This document shows positions 43,205 through 53,544 of a stretch of 64,000 nt of DNA, piece by piece. The stretch spans positions 1,559,103 through 1,623,102 of the forward strand of contig MNCI01003660.1 in NCBI GenBank assembly GCA_015680685.1, in the 5' to 3' direction. Source of the stretch: Gnetum montanum (lineage: Eukaryota > Streptophyta > Gnetopsida > Gnetales > Gnetaceae). Under the pieces are notes generated by a model that searched no databases, was not told where the DNA came from, and saw only the letters and a list, made by a program, of their open reading frames with translations. Each line of letters opens with the position of its first letter. The first letter of the stretch is position 1. Both the position numbers and the translations under genes were made by a program.

Positions 43205-43371
43205 TGATGAGCAGCAAGGTACCCCTACGTTCAACTATACGAATCACAAGTGTTCACGCATGATTCGGTTGAATTCAATGGATGGAACTAGTTGTGGCAT
43301 CTAGATCCCTATGCTTTGATCACAATTCGTCATCTTCCCACTTGGATTAGTGGTAGCTTTGTCATGTATGG
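43205..43371. repeat. LTR fragment (start of LTR0, first copy)
   Basis: TGATGAGCAGCAAGGTACCC..., the first 167 bp of an LTR oriented like 17413, interrupted at 43371 by a second LTR. It matches 49739..49846, which lacks 68 bp present here. This is the element insertion nearest the isomerase, about 1.27 kb upstream of its start codon. Confidence 0.8.
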
Positions 43372-43491
43372 TGATGAGTCATGGTCTACCAGGCTTCGAT
43401 ATCGAGTATATGATATCAGGTATGTGATATTGGGTACGCGATATCGTAGGCTTGGAAACGATGTTGGATATCTGATATCGTTGTTCCCATG
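43372..43491 (+). repeat. LTR fragment L5 (first copy), interrupted by E4
   Basis: TGATGAGTCATGGTC... with five decayed GATATC-like palindromes. TATGG (43367..43371) precedes it, the same target duplication as for the second copy at 49847. E4 inserts at 43492. The second copy shows the uninterrupted sequence here ('gatatcgttgttcctgtgttaccctataaata'). Confidence 0.8.
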
Positions 43492-44325
43492 TGATGGGAC
43501 GCGATATCGCATGGGCCACGATATCGCGTACGCGATGTATCGTACGCAATATTGCGTCTTTCCTACGATATCGCGTACGCGATATCGTGGTCCACCACCA
43601 TTTCTATAAATAAGAAGTGGCTCTCCCTTGTTTCGCAATCTAGATCTAGACCCTTAGCGAAACTCTGGTAGTTTTACCTCTCCAAAGATAGAATAATTTC
43701 CATGTGCCCGCAGTAGGAGCTCCAAAGTGAACAAATCTTTATTCGAGCAAATATTGTACCTGAGCATAAGTTTGTGTATGGAAATAAAGACGAACTTCTT
43801 GGATAAACCTTGCAGTGCATGGACTAAGATAATTAGGACTTTAATTATTATTATTTATTGTTCATTATTTAAATGCTTTATTAGTCAATTAAATCTCTCT
43901 CAACCCTTCTCTCCTAGTTAAGTGCATTAGTACGACTGCTTTGAGCACGTGCGTTACGCTTGGTAATCCCAGTAACGAATAGCGTTTAGTAATCCCAGAA
44001 GGTTACATTGGCTCAAGGTGTGAACGGTAAGTGGGAACGGATACTGATGCTAGGTTAATTAAGACTTAGTTAGTTAAAGTTAGTTAATTAGTCTCTTCAC
44101 CTTTTCCCTCCTAGCATAGGCGATAAAACATAAAAAATATAAAAATCACATACCTCAGACTTACTTAACCATACAATTGTGACAAATACAAGTAAGTCTA
44201 GGAAGACAATGAACGATTAACCTTAAGTGTTTCATAAGGCGTGTAGGCACTTAGTCTACGGAGTTCAACCGAATCATGCGTGTAAATTCATATGGTTGAG
44301 TGTAGGGGTACCTCGCCACTCATCA
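43492..44325 (+). repeat. 5' LTR of E4
   Basis: TGATGGGACGCG... to ...CGCCACTCATCA, 834 bp. The U3 array of GATATC palindromes (43500..43588) retains more CpG than other copies and ends in a perfect 24-bp palindrome. TATAAATA is at 43605..43612. It is closest to the E1 LTR (same TGATGGGAC start and 'gtggctctcccttgtttc' leader). Confidence 0.9.
43565..43588 (+). promoter_or_regulatory. Perfect 24-bp palindrome upstream of TATA box
   Basis: ACGATATCGC, then GTAC, then GCGATATCGT: the whole 24-mer equals its own reverse complement, and each arm holds a smaller palindrome. It ends 16 bp before TATAAATA. The same arrangement with one or more changes occurs in every Athila-like LTR here except the oldest. 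A dimeric protein site or a hairpin/cruciform are both possible; neither is shown. Confidence 0.65.
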
Positions 44326-44326
44326 T

Positions 44327-44344
44327 TGGCGTTGTTGCTGGGGA
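44327..44344 (+). other. Primer-binding site of E4, decayed tRNA-Asp type
   Basis: TGGCGTTGTTGCTGGGGA, one base after the LTR. It differs from the tRNA-Asp complement at three positions, all C-to-T. Confidence 0.85.
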
Positions 44345-44470
44345 CTAAGTTATTTTTGCGCTAAGTAGAACATAGGAAATCATCCACATTGTTGGGAAGC
44401 TTAAACGAACCCTTAGGGTTAATCAGAAGAAAATTTAAACAATAGTCAATAGCACACCGACAAGATAAAT

Positions 44471-47400
44471 AATGTCTTCTTCTTCTCATAAAAGCACTTC
44501 ACCACCTAGGGATCACACAATAGATCGTCGGTAGTCTAACACACGTAACCCAGATCTGCTAGTTCCTCAAGAGTATTGGGTAGTGTATACTCATCACGAT
44601 GAGTATATACCTGATTTTACCTTTATCCTCCATTAGGATGAACAAGTGTGTTGGCGAGACTTGCAAGGTAACATAGTGTTACCCCCAGATTGGGCAGTCC
44701 CTAACATGCTTCTTCGTGCTCTTACACAGATAGACATGATGTAGCTATATGCTGAATATGTTGCAGAAGATTATGACACAAGGGATTGCCATCCCACAGA
44801 AGTGCAATGTCAACAGGACTTGTGGTAGGAGAGTCGCCACACATCGTTGAAGGGCAAAGGCCCCCGTAATGCTTCGCCCGTCATGAGAGAAATTAAGGGT
44901 GATGAACCTATCTCAATAGGTTCTCCACGAAATGATGTTCCCCCTCCTAACGATAGTGAGGAGGTGGGGTATCAGAACCTACGCTCCACGATACACAACC
45001 CTGGTTCTGATTCCCATGAACACTAAGTGTTCACTGAGGGAACACAAGCACAAGATAAGGGTAAGCATTTTGATCATCATTACGATCAGGGCCATAGCCA
45101 TCGAAGAGAAGGTAAGAAACATTATCATGGTGATGGTTCCCCTTCTTCTTCCCCTTCATTGCATCATTCACCCTCTCCTTCGACATCAGGACGCAGTCAC
45201 AAAGAGCATAATCATGAGAATAAGGGTAAGGATAAGCAAAATGAGAACCCTTGACGAGAGGGTCAAGAGCGAGGACGAGGGCATTCTAGAGAATCTAGGC
45301 ATGGAAGAAGGGAAAGTAGGGAACCACGTAGGCATCATAGACGTCATGAGAGAGATGATCATGACGAACCCCTACTTGCCACCCGAAGTATGTTAGGTAT
45401 TACGGAGGCTGTGAGGATACCTACAAGGCATCAAAAAGATAGCTGGATCAAAAGACTAGACATGAACAATATCCCATGATTTGAGGGGGGATACAATGCT
45501 GATCTGCAGAATCACTTATAAGCATTCCACGATGCCTGTGCCTTGCAGAATATTGAAAATGAGTGGCATAAGTTAAAGTTGTTTCCTAGGACACTCATAA
45601 AGGAAGCGGAAAGCTAGTACCAGTCTGTAGAACTGGAAACCATTAGGAGGTGGAGTACAATGCTAGAATTGTTTAACAATAAATACCAAATGTACTCCAA
45701 AGTGTCCAACTTGCATAAGCAGATCCAAGGATGGAAGTAGGGTACTCATGAACCCTTGGATGCTACCATGGGCCGATATTATGCATTGCTACATCGTTGC
45801 CCGGGCCATGGTTACGCACAACGAGATCAACTCCACCNCTCTAAAAGAAGGGAGTAAGATTCTGTGAGGAAGAGGATGAGTTACCACTTGAAGAGTTGGT
45901 GAATAGAAAAACCTTGCTGCTTTAGAAATTAACAACAGAAGTGTCGGCTAAGTAGATGAAATATGGAGCTTCTTAGATAGTAAGATTGAAATTATCTTGA
46001 AAATCGTAGAGGAGTCTAAGGAGGAACGAAGTAGTGACCATGATAAGAAAAAGTGGAGAGATTCAGGCCATGCATGTGACAAGGGTAAGGAAAAAATGAC
46101 TATCACTGATGAGGTTGTGGATTCTGACATGAACAATGACAGTAGATGTGAGATCTACCAATATGACCATCCTAAGGGATGTTGCCCAATCATCTCACAT
46201 CTACAAGAGTCTGGGGTGTACGCACTCAACCCAAGACTTAATAAACAGCAAGCACCCTGAAGGTTACCTTATCCCCAAGGTAACCCAAGGCAGTTTCACC
46301 AACCGTTAACATATTATCCAAATGGAACTCCACCACAACCTATCAAGTAACATCAACAGTGGCAACACCCACATTCATGGGAGATGCCACTGCCTAGACA
46401 ACAATACCCTTACCGACAACCAGACCCGTATGGCTATTACATGCAGCAGCCAGTTTCTCCAAGTGACTCTATGGGTCATGCAACCCCACAACGTCACTAC
46501 TAAGTTCAGGAGTATTTTAGGACTCCTTCTCATCTGGGAGACGTGCCACATGCATACCATCCTTTGAATCCATCCACCACTCTTACGTCGGTAGTTCCAC
46601 TACCACCTGCTCCAATGATGCAAGGGGAACTTCTCACTCAACCATAGCAATGCAATGCTACGAGAGCTGTGAACCTTCAACCTACTATTGGTTCTGACAA
46701 CCATATAAAGAGAAGACCTTTCTTCAGAACCAAAAGCCCAAACAAGCTCTCACAACGACAAGCTGTAGAGCCCCAAAACACCTCTCTATCAAATAAGGCT
46801 TTGGAGCTCCCTTCAAACCAACAACAGAGCTCAATGCACACGATTATATTAACACATACCATTACCAATTGGATCAAGGTGGTCCACCTTCCCAAGAAAC
46901 TCTCTGATCTTGGGAGTCCCTTAATCTATCTCCAAGTTGCTGGGAATGAACCTCATAAGGCTTTTCTTGACTCAGGTTCCGGAGTCAACTTAATATCACG
47001 AGAAATGTATAAAGCCAGGAACCTGCCTCCACTCAAAAATAGCAATATTCAACTAAAGCTGGCTAACCAGTTCATCACTATTCCCTTGGGATTAGTGAAG
47101 GACATCGTTACCACTATGTGTGGTTGGTCATACCCAGCTGATTTCCTAGTGATAGAAGTCAATAGTAACAAAGGGGACTTCCCAATTATAATGGGAAGGG
47201 CATGGCTGAGTACAATAGATGCATGCCTTGGAATCTACAATCTTTTCTTGAAAATATCTAAGGAAAATATTTATGGAAATATCAAGAAGAATAAAGTTCC
47301 ATGCATCACATATAGTGACTCAAAGGGTGATGACATGGAGGAATGCTCAGCATCTCCTGCATGCAACTGGTGTGCCCAAGAGACTCAGATACAAAGGTGC

Positions 47401-47676
47401 CTGTATGTAGCAACCACACAACAAGAGAACACCTAGTGGTTGATAGCTAATTAAGAAAGCAACCCACCAATATGCATGGAACTAACTGGGGGAACAACCT
47501 GCACCCACAATGAAAACATAGATACATTGGAGTATGAGCGTCGCCAACTTCCAACCCTTAACCTGAAAACATCAATCGGGAGAAGTCAGACACTTCTAAA
47601 AAATTCAAATAGACGTTCAATATTTTGGATCTCTCCCTTTCCATTCAGTCATGGGGGAGATGGCCACCTATGCTAA
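44471..47676 (+). pseudogene. E4 gag-protease polyprotein, decayed
   Basis: Start MSSSSHKSTSPPRDHT, then the conserved YWVVYTHHDEYIPDFTFIL segment, CWRDLQGNIVLPPDWAVPN, and a Ser/Pro/His-rich region (45027..45254: GDGSPSSSPSLHHSPSPST). The Arg/Glu-rich linker follows, then the capsid domain (about 45460..45835: KLKLFPRTLIKEAES, MLELFNNKYQMYSKVSNLHK), a single-N gap, the coiled charged part, zinc-like CEIYQYDHPKGCC (about 46150), a Gln/Pro-rich tail, and retropepsin (46669..47436) with AFLDSGSGVNLIS and IIMGRAWLSTIDA. The end is SPFPFSHGGDGHLC. About a dozen stops are TAG/TAA/TGA at positions where E1 or E2 has CAG, CAA, TGG or CGA, and vice versa. Particle-forming and protease functions only; no polymerase. 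Confidence 0.85.
45838..45838. other. Single N hiding a deletion of about 170 bp
   Basis: Left of the N the capsid sequence ends at 'gatcaactccacc' (E1 about 19620). Right of it the frame resumes at 'aaaagaaggga' (E1 about 19797). Unlike the other three single-N joins, there is no duplicate; sequence is missing. Confidence 0.75.
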
Positions 47677-48297
47677 CCAATTGAAGCCCTTAGTTCTTTT
47701 TAGTTTTTGTTTTACACATTTTTGTTTTGCACATTTTTGTTTTATAAATTCCTTTAACTTTTCTTGTTTTTGTTTTACAACATCGTTCATACTTTTTCAT
47801 TTCTTTGTGTGTGTGTATGTGTGCTTATCTATTTTGTTAAGTTTGTCATTTAATAAGTGCTCCAAAGATGGTATGAACTGTACTCCATTGATTTCTAATG
47901 TTTGGTTTTTACCTTTAAGTTACGATGTTGATACTAAGGTATGGTTCTTTTGTTATAGTAGGCAATGAATCCACTTCATCTATACATCCACAAATTTCTA
48001 TGGTCTCTCTCAGCTTGGAAATGTATAGTCCCTTTCTAAATAAGAACTATAAATGAACCCGTGACTAGGTATTTCTCAAACTAAGGAAGGAATCAAGGAT
48101 TGAAAAGGGTGTGACTTCAAGGGAACTTGATGCATTTGTGTTGGCCATTCTCTTGGGTGCTTGGATGTTTTCTTCTTGAGTTTTCTTACTGTTCCGACGA
48201 TTGCCATATTATTGGGAAGCTAAGTTAATAAAAATAACAAAGTCTTTCCATGGTGTGGTTCTCATGCATAAACACATAAAAAAAATAGTTAGAATTC
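47677..48297 (+). other. E4 non-coding 3' region, truncated
   Basis: T-rich 'tttgttttacacatttttg' repeats, a GT run (47805..47825), and conserved blocks of the family, as in E1 21725..22474. It breaks off in an A-rich tract just before the exon 1 copy. Confidence 0.75.
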
Positions 48298-48298
48298 A

Positions 48299-48450
48299 TT
48301 TGTTATGACGAGCGCGACTGCGTCGAGCGATTGTGTGATGGTGTGGAGGGTGGCACTGATGCTTTCGAGTGTGGCAGGGTTAAATCGGTGGTCGGAGTTG
48401 CCGGTGAGGGTCAGAATGAAGACATCGCCGTTCCTTTTCAAACTGCACAT
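48299..48450 (-). pseudogene. Truncated copy of isomerase exon 1
   Basis: Without indels the 152 bp correspond to 41783..41934. They start with MCSLKRNGDVFILTLTGN and end in ...VALVITN, stopping about nine bases before the original donor site, so the splice site and all of exon 2 are lost. Protein changes include Glu5 to Lys, Ala34 to Thr, Val38 to Ile, Ala39 to Thr, Pro42 to Leu and Thr49 to Ile. Each is a C-to-T or G-to-A change. It cannot make an isomerase. Confidence 0.88.
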
Positions 48451-49738
48451 CTTCCTTGCTCTATGCTATGCTATGCTATGTCTATCTGTATATGTAAAAC
48501 TCTGAGAAATGCTGAATGCAGCAGGGGTGGTAGAAAACCAGGCGTGGACTAGTACGGAGGTGCCAAAAAATTGAAGGCACCAAAGCAAAGTAACCAAGTT
48601 AAGTAGCATGAGGGGAGGGGAGGAGGTTAAAGAGTGGCGGCCCACTTCAGATAAGCATGAATGAGTGACGTGGACGTTATGGTATACCGTATGTTCAAGG
48701 GGAAGGTCGTCTGCAACATGGAAGTCACCAATTGTATTGTACTAGAGTTGTTTTAAATTTACAATGTACGAACTTTTGGTTCGACGAGCAAGAGAAAATT
48801 GGTGGAAAGAAAGGTTAGGGTGAGTGATCTATCTTCGAACATGCTTTGGTAGTAGGCCTCCCACCAAAGACCTGCCAAACAGACATGGTTATGTTTGTCC
48901 TCTTTAGTATGTAGATAGCCTATGCTATTGTGGGTGCATGTGTATGGACCTGCAAATGGAAACTAGATAAGTATGATGCATATGCATGATGTGCATGTTA
49001 GCATGACGTGGTTATCTATAAACTACAAAAAAAAAAAAATGACTACGATGTCATTTAAGTTGTGTCTACATAGGCAACAGTAAAATGCAATCACTATGTG
49101 AGTTGTAGTCCCTTGCAATTAGTCAAGTTAGCTGAAGCCTCTACAGTTTCCCAAAAGTTTCCAAATAAGTGGAAATGTAATCCATTGGAAGGCTTCCACC
49201 TTTCCAATAACTACTATGGAATAATTGTGATCCACTATTGGTCGTAGTAAGTTATAAATTCCATTGAAAGGTGCAGAACCCTTCAAAAGCCATCAAGTAA
49301 GGCAAATTGCAAGCTACTAGAACTACACATGAATTTGTTTAGGAAGGTATGCTATAGAATGTAGACAACAAATTCGACTAAAAGAACATTCAAAAGTGGA
49401 GATAGGGTAGAGGAAGCAAGAGCAAGTTGAATTTACTTTGAAAGCAAGATTCACTTATGCATTGTCCTTAAGTTCTATATGATTTGAACATTAGTTTTGT
49501 TCCTCGCCCAATGGTTGTGTTTGAATGTAGTAGTTTTGTTCCTCGCCTAATGCTCATGTTTAAATGTAAATCCTCTCAGCCAAACTATATAGATATATAT
49601 AATATATATCTAAGCTAGTGGTGTTGGATGGCACTCTGGAAATTATGAAATAGAATTTGAAATTTTACTATCCTTTGAAATCTTATTAATAATAAAAACA
49701 TCATTCAAACAATTGTAGAAATCATATTAGATAAGACT
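48451..49738 (-). repeat. Second copy of the isomerase upstream region
   Basis: Duplicate of 41935..43204, very similar, including the 422-bp-repeat monomer (49133..49330), the A-rich run near 49026 and the AT palindrome near 49595. It carries an extra 'catgatgtgcatgttag' word near 48985. It continues into the duplicated LTR0 and L5 pieces. Confidence 0.88.
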
Positions 49739-50608
49739 TGATGAGCAGCAAGGTACCCCTACGTTCAACTATACGAATCACAAGTGTTCACGCATGATTC
49801 GGTTGAATTCCATGGATGGGATTAGTGGTAGCTTTGTCATGTATGGTGATGAGTGACGGTCTACTAGGCCCTGATATTGAGTATGTGATATAAGGTATGC
49901 AATATTAGGTACGCGATATCGTAGGCTTGGAAACGATGTTGGATATCCGATATCGTTGTTCCTGTGTTACCCTATAAATATAGCATTGAGGCGCACAATA
50001 GAAGAAGTTTTGGGAGGAGAGTCTTTAGTTAGTTTTTAGTTTTTAGTTTTTATAGTTAGTTTTAGTGTTCTTTCCAAGTGTATGTCGACAGTGTGATGCT
50101 TGTAATTGTACGAAACCTTTGTTTGAGTGTGATGTACTTGGACACACACACAATCGACAATAAAGATTAAGATTACTCCATCATTGCAACATTCACTTAA
50201 CTTTTAATTGTTGATTATTTATTGTTTTTTTCTTAGTTAATATTTTTTTATTGTCATTTACTATTCCTATTGTTAACGTGGAATGAGTACGCCTTAATCA
50301 CGAACATTTAAGTGTAACTACGTGGTAACCTAGTAGCATATTGAGTAGTGCTTTGAGTGATGTGTGCTTGGTAATCCCCAAAGTAGTACATGAAGTCCAA
50401 GATGCATACGGATGATTAGGGACGGATGCTCATCGCACTTAGGCTAGCTTAGAACTTATTTCCTATTGCCCATTAGCTTAATTAGGTTATTTCTTATTGT
50501 CCTTAGGAGTAGCATAGTAATAGGGATTACATCATACACCTCACTTTGGACTAAACCATATGTGACAAAGCAAATACTAGTCCAAGTGGGAAGACAATGA
50601 ACTACGAT

Positions 50609-51501
50609 TGATGAGTGGCGAGGTACCCCTACACTCAACCATACGAATACGAGCGTACACGCGCGATCCGGTCGAACTCCGCAGACTAAATGCCTTAACG
50701 CCACAAGAAACACTTGGGGTTAATCGTTCGTTGTCTTCCCAGGCTTGCTTGTATGTGTCACGGTGTATGGTTAAGCAAGTCNNNNNNNNNNNNNNNNNNN
50801 NNNNNNNNNNNNNNNNNNNNNNNNNNNNNNNNNNNNNNNNNNNNNNNNNNNNNNNNNNNNNNNNNNNNNNNNNNNNNNNNNNNNNNNNNNNNNNNNNNNN
50901 NNNNNNNNNNNNNNNNNNNNNNNNNNNNNNNNNNNNNNNNNNNNNNNNNNNNNNNNNNNNNNNNNNNNNNNNNNNNNNNNNNNNNNNNNNNNNNNNNNNN
51001 NNNNNNNNNNNNNNNNNNNNNNNNNNNNNNNNNNNNNNNNNNNNNNNNNNNNNNNNNNNNNNNNNNNNNNNNNNNNNNNNNNNNNNNNNNNNNNNNNNNN
51101 NNNNNNNNNNNNNNNNNNNNNNNNNNNNNNNNNNNNNNNNNNNNNNNNNNNNNNNNNNNNNNNNNNNNNNNNNNNNNNNNNNNNNNNNNNNNNNNNNNNN
51201 NNNNNNNNNNNNNNNNNNNNNNNNNNNNNNNNNNNNNNNNNNNNNNNNNNNNNNNNNNNNNNNNNNNNNNNNNNNNNNNNNNNNNNNNNNNNNNNNNNNN
51301 NNNNNNNNNNNNNNNNNNNNNNNNNNNNNNNNNNNNNNNNNNNNNNNNNNNNNNNNNNNNNNNNNNNNNNNNNNNNNNNNNNNNNNNNNNNNNNNNNNNN
51401 NNNNNNNNNNNNNNNNNNNNNNNNNNNNNNNNNNNNNNNNNNNNNNGGGACGCAATATCGCGTACGCGATATCGCGGCCTAGTGAAAACCGCGTCTCATC
51501 A
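50609..51501 (-). repeat. L6 LTR insertion within L5
   Basis: TGATGAGTGGCGAGGTAC... to ...GCGTCTCATCA with the perfect target duplication ACGAT (50604..50608 and 51502..51506). The visible right end keeps CGATATCGC motifs with a GTAC centre (51447..51475), little decayed. With 665 N inside, the total matches one LTR (about 890 bp), so a solo LTR is likely. Internal sequence hidden in the gap cannot be excluded. Confidence 0.85.
50782..51446. other. Assembly gap (665 N)
   Basis: Lies inside L6. The long open stretches across it are artefacts. The gap length agrees with the missing part of a single LTR. Confidence 0.85.
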
Positions 51502-52381
51502 ACGATCAATGTATAATCATCTAGGTGGCACAACTAGTCCATCCGCAAAGTTTGACCAAATTGTGTGTACATGCTTGTATTTATATGGTTGAGAGTAGGG
51601 GTACCTCACCTCTCGTCATATGGTTTAGTTCAGTGAGGCATATGATTTTTATTATTTTATATTTTATTATTCTACAATTAAAAATAGGTTGAAACTCAAT
51701 TTATAATTGATTTAAAATTGCTAATTAATAATCAACTACCCTAACATAGGTATCTAATCCCACTTCCCATGCACATCTTGAACACATATAATGTTGTTGG
51801 GTTACCAAATGTTAAGCGTTGTTGGGATTACCAAGAGTCATATGAATGCTCGAAGTGATCATACATATGTGCTTAATTAATTAACATGCATTAAAATGTA
51901 AATATTAACTAAGTACTTGAAAAGTAAATTGCAAGGAAAGTAAATCTAATCTAAGTCAAAGTGCTGCAATGAATAAGAATCAATCTCGATCTTATTGCCA
52001 TTCATGGAATATGTCTAGGTACATTGCCAATCAAATAAGACTTTGTACAACTAACTCAGATTGACTTTGTGGGCACTCATTGACTATTCTCTAAGATTAC
52101 GAAATAAAATTGCAAGAATTTAGCTACTCTATTGACAAAACTATGAAAACTATGACAAACTCTTTCTAAATCATGAGCCCAAGCATTATATTTATAGGCT
52201 AGTGTATACCCCCTAATATCAGATGTCTGACATAACGTCTTGGCTCAAACATTGGATACCCGACGTCGAGGCTTCAATGTCAGATACTCGACATCAAGGC
52301 CTTGTTATTGGAGCCAAGATATCGAAGCCAACCAAAAATTTGACTTTTTATCTAATAACCTAGCCAATTGATGACTCATCA

Positions 52382-53544
52382 TACCCCCACGACTAAATAA
52401 AAACTCATCCTTGAGTTAACAGGATAGGATCGAGCTTTTTTTACAAAATTGGGAAGGTATGAATTATTGACTAACGCTAACTACTAACTGACTTTGAATG
52501 CCACATTACAAAATTTTATTTGAGTGGATGTATATAAAATTTGCAGAGGTCTTCAAGAATCCACTGAAGATGATTTGCCTTATTGTCACTAGTGGTGGTA
52601 GACTTTTAACCTTGATTATTCTGTTGATGCTTCGCTAGTTATGCAAAACATTTTTGAAGGGTGGACTAAAATTTCTTTTCATTGTCCCATGGATCTAGCA
52701 AACATGTGAAGCTTGAGCTATTATCTTGTATGTGCTATGATGTGTCCATGGTCATATCCTCCATTGTCCCTCTCTTGGCTTTGTTTTCATGCCTAGCAAA
52801 AGACCTTCTTCCTTAGATGTTTCTTTTAACATCACTTACAGTCACCAAAGGATCACCATTAGTTTTGGTAAATTTTCCATAATAATTAACCCTTTCGGAT
52901 CACTTAGTTTTCATTTAAGCACAAGGTGATTACAACATACTATGCCCAAGGCTATGAGGTAACTAAAATCATCAAGCTATTCACATTATTTTGATCAAAT
53001 AGTATTAGATATCATGGTGTTTAAAAATAGGATGTTGGAAAAATTTCAAAAATTTTAAAGTAGGCATCCCTAGCCCCCATGACTAATAAACATAACTCCA
53101 GAAGTACATAGGTTTTTCAATAATTGAAACCAAAGGTCTAATTTAGAAGATGGCCAAGAAATATTAATGGATATGGAATTAGAAAAGTAGGAAAAATTAA
53201 TGAAATAGATGAGAAGTAGTCCCAAAATCATGCATAAATTCAGAGAAACCGTCATTAATGTTCTAGAAGATGTGAAGGTTAGTTTAAAGCCATGATCAAC
53301 AAAACTTATGCAAGTGTGTTCTTTCCAAACAGGCTCCTGCCATAATGCCCTTGCCTAACCACTTTTATAGATGCCTAAGGGCACCCAAGAAGTTAAATGT
53401 AGACCATGCCTTTGTTCCAAACAACACACAATTTTCATGGTTAGGATGTTGCACTATACTACACAAAACCAAAAGGCTCATAATCACATGTAGTAGTGAG
53501 GTGAATAATGGAATGAGAAGGGATTGCAGAGATCAGGATGTAAG
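52382..53544 (-). other. Internal remnant of the LTR0 element
   Basis: Begins with the polypurine complement (TACCCCCACGACTAAATA) and 'aaaactcatccttgag'. 53075..53100 has a second, similar block and 53330..53420 matches 38400..38510. No coding sequence with recognisable motifs is left. It ends where the next LTR (53545) is inserted; no primer site is present there. Confidence 0.65.

Larger units (their letters stand above)
43492..48297 (+). mobile_element. Athila-like gag-protease element E4, 3' truncated
   Basis: 5' LTR (43492..44325), tRNA-Asp primer site, one gag-protease frame (44471..47676) and the start of the non-coding 3' region. It ends at 48297 at a point equivalent to E1's 22474. 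About 1.3 kb and the 3' LTR are missing, and the sequence passes directly into the second copy of the isomerase exon 1. It lies between the two copies of the duplicated upstream region. Confidence 0.85.
49847..51618 (+). repeat. L5 solo LTR, interrupted by L6
   Basis: TGATGAGTGACGGTC... to ...CCTCTCGTCA, in the same orientation as the E3 LTR. It has TATAAATA at 49973..49980 and decayed palindromes upstream (49857..49955). A perfect TATGG duplication on both sides and no internal region or primer site mark it as a solo LTR. L6 splits it at ACGAT. Confidence 0.85.
49739..52381 (-). repeat. LTR0 (second copy), interrupted by L5
   Basis: Outer pieces 49739..49846 and 51619..52381 form one LTR oriented TGATGAGCAGCAAGG... 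to ...GATGACTCATCA on the plus strand. L5 sits between TATGG duplications (49842..49846 and 51619..51623). The minus-strand TATA box is at 52188..52195. The U3 next to it (52205..52330) has GACGTC/GATGTC/GACATC-type motifs instead of GATATCGC. It is the 3' LTR of a minus-strand element whose internal remnant follows to the right. Confidence 0.82.

Noticed and set aside
43292-43638. Arg/Tyr-rich open stretches over the E4 LTR
   Set aside because: They are direct translations of the GATATCGC array (RYR repeats) on both strands and are not proteins.
49595-49612. ATATATATAATATATAT palindrome in the isomerase upstream region as a regulatory hairpin
   Set aside because: It is a simple AT run that is palindromic by composition. 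Nothing links it to transcription of the gene.
50577-51592. Long open stretches crossing the N run at 50782
   Set aside because: Same artefact; the flanks are LTR sequence.
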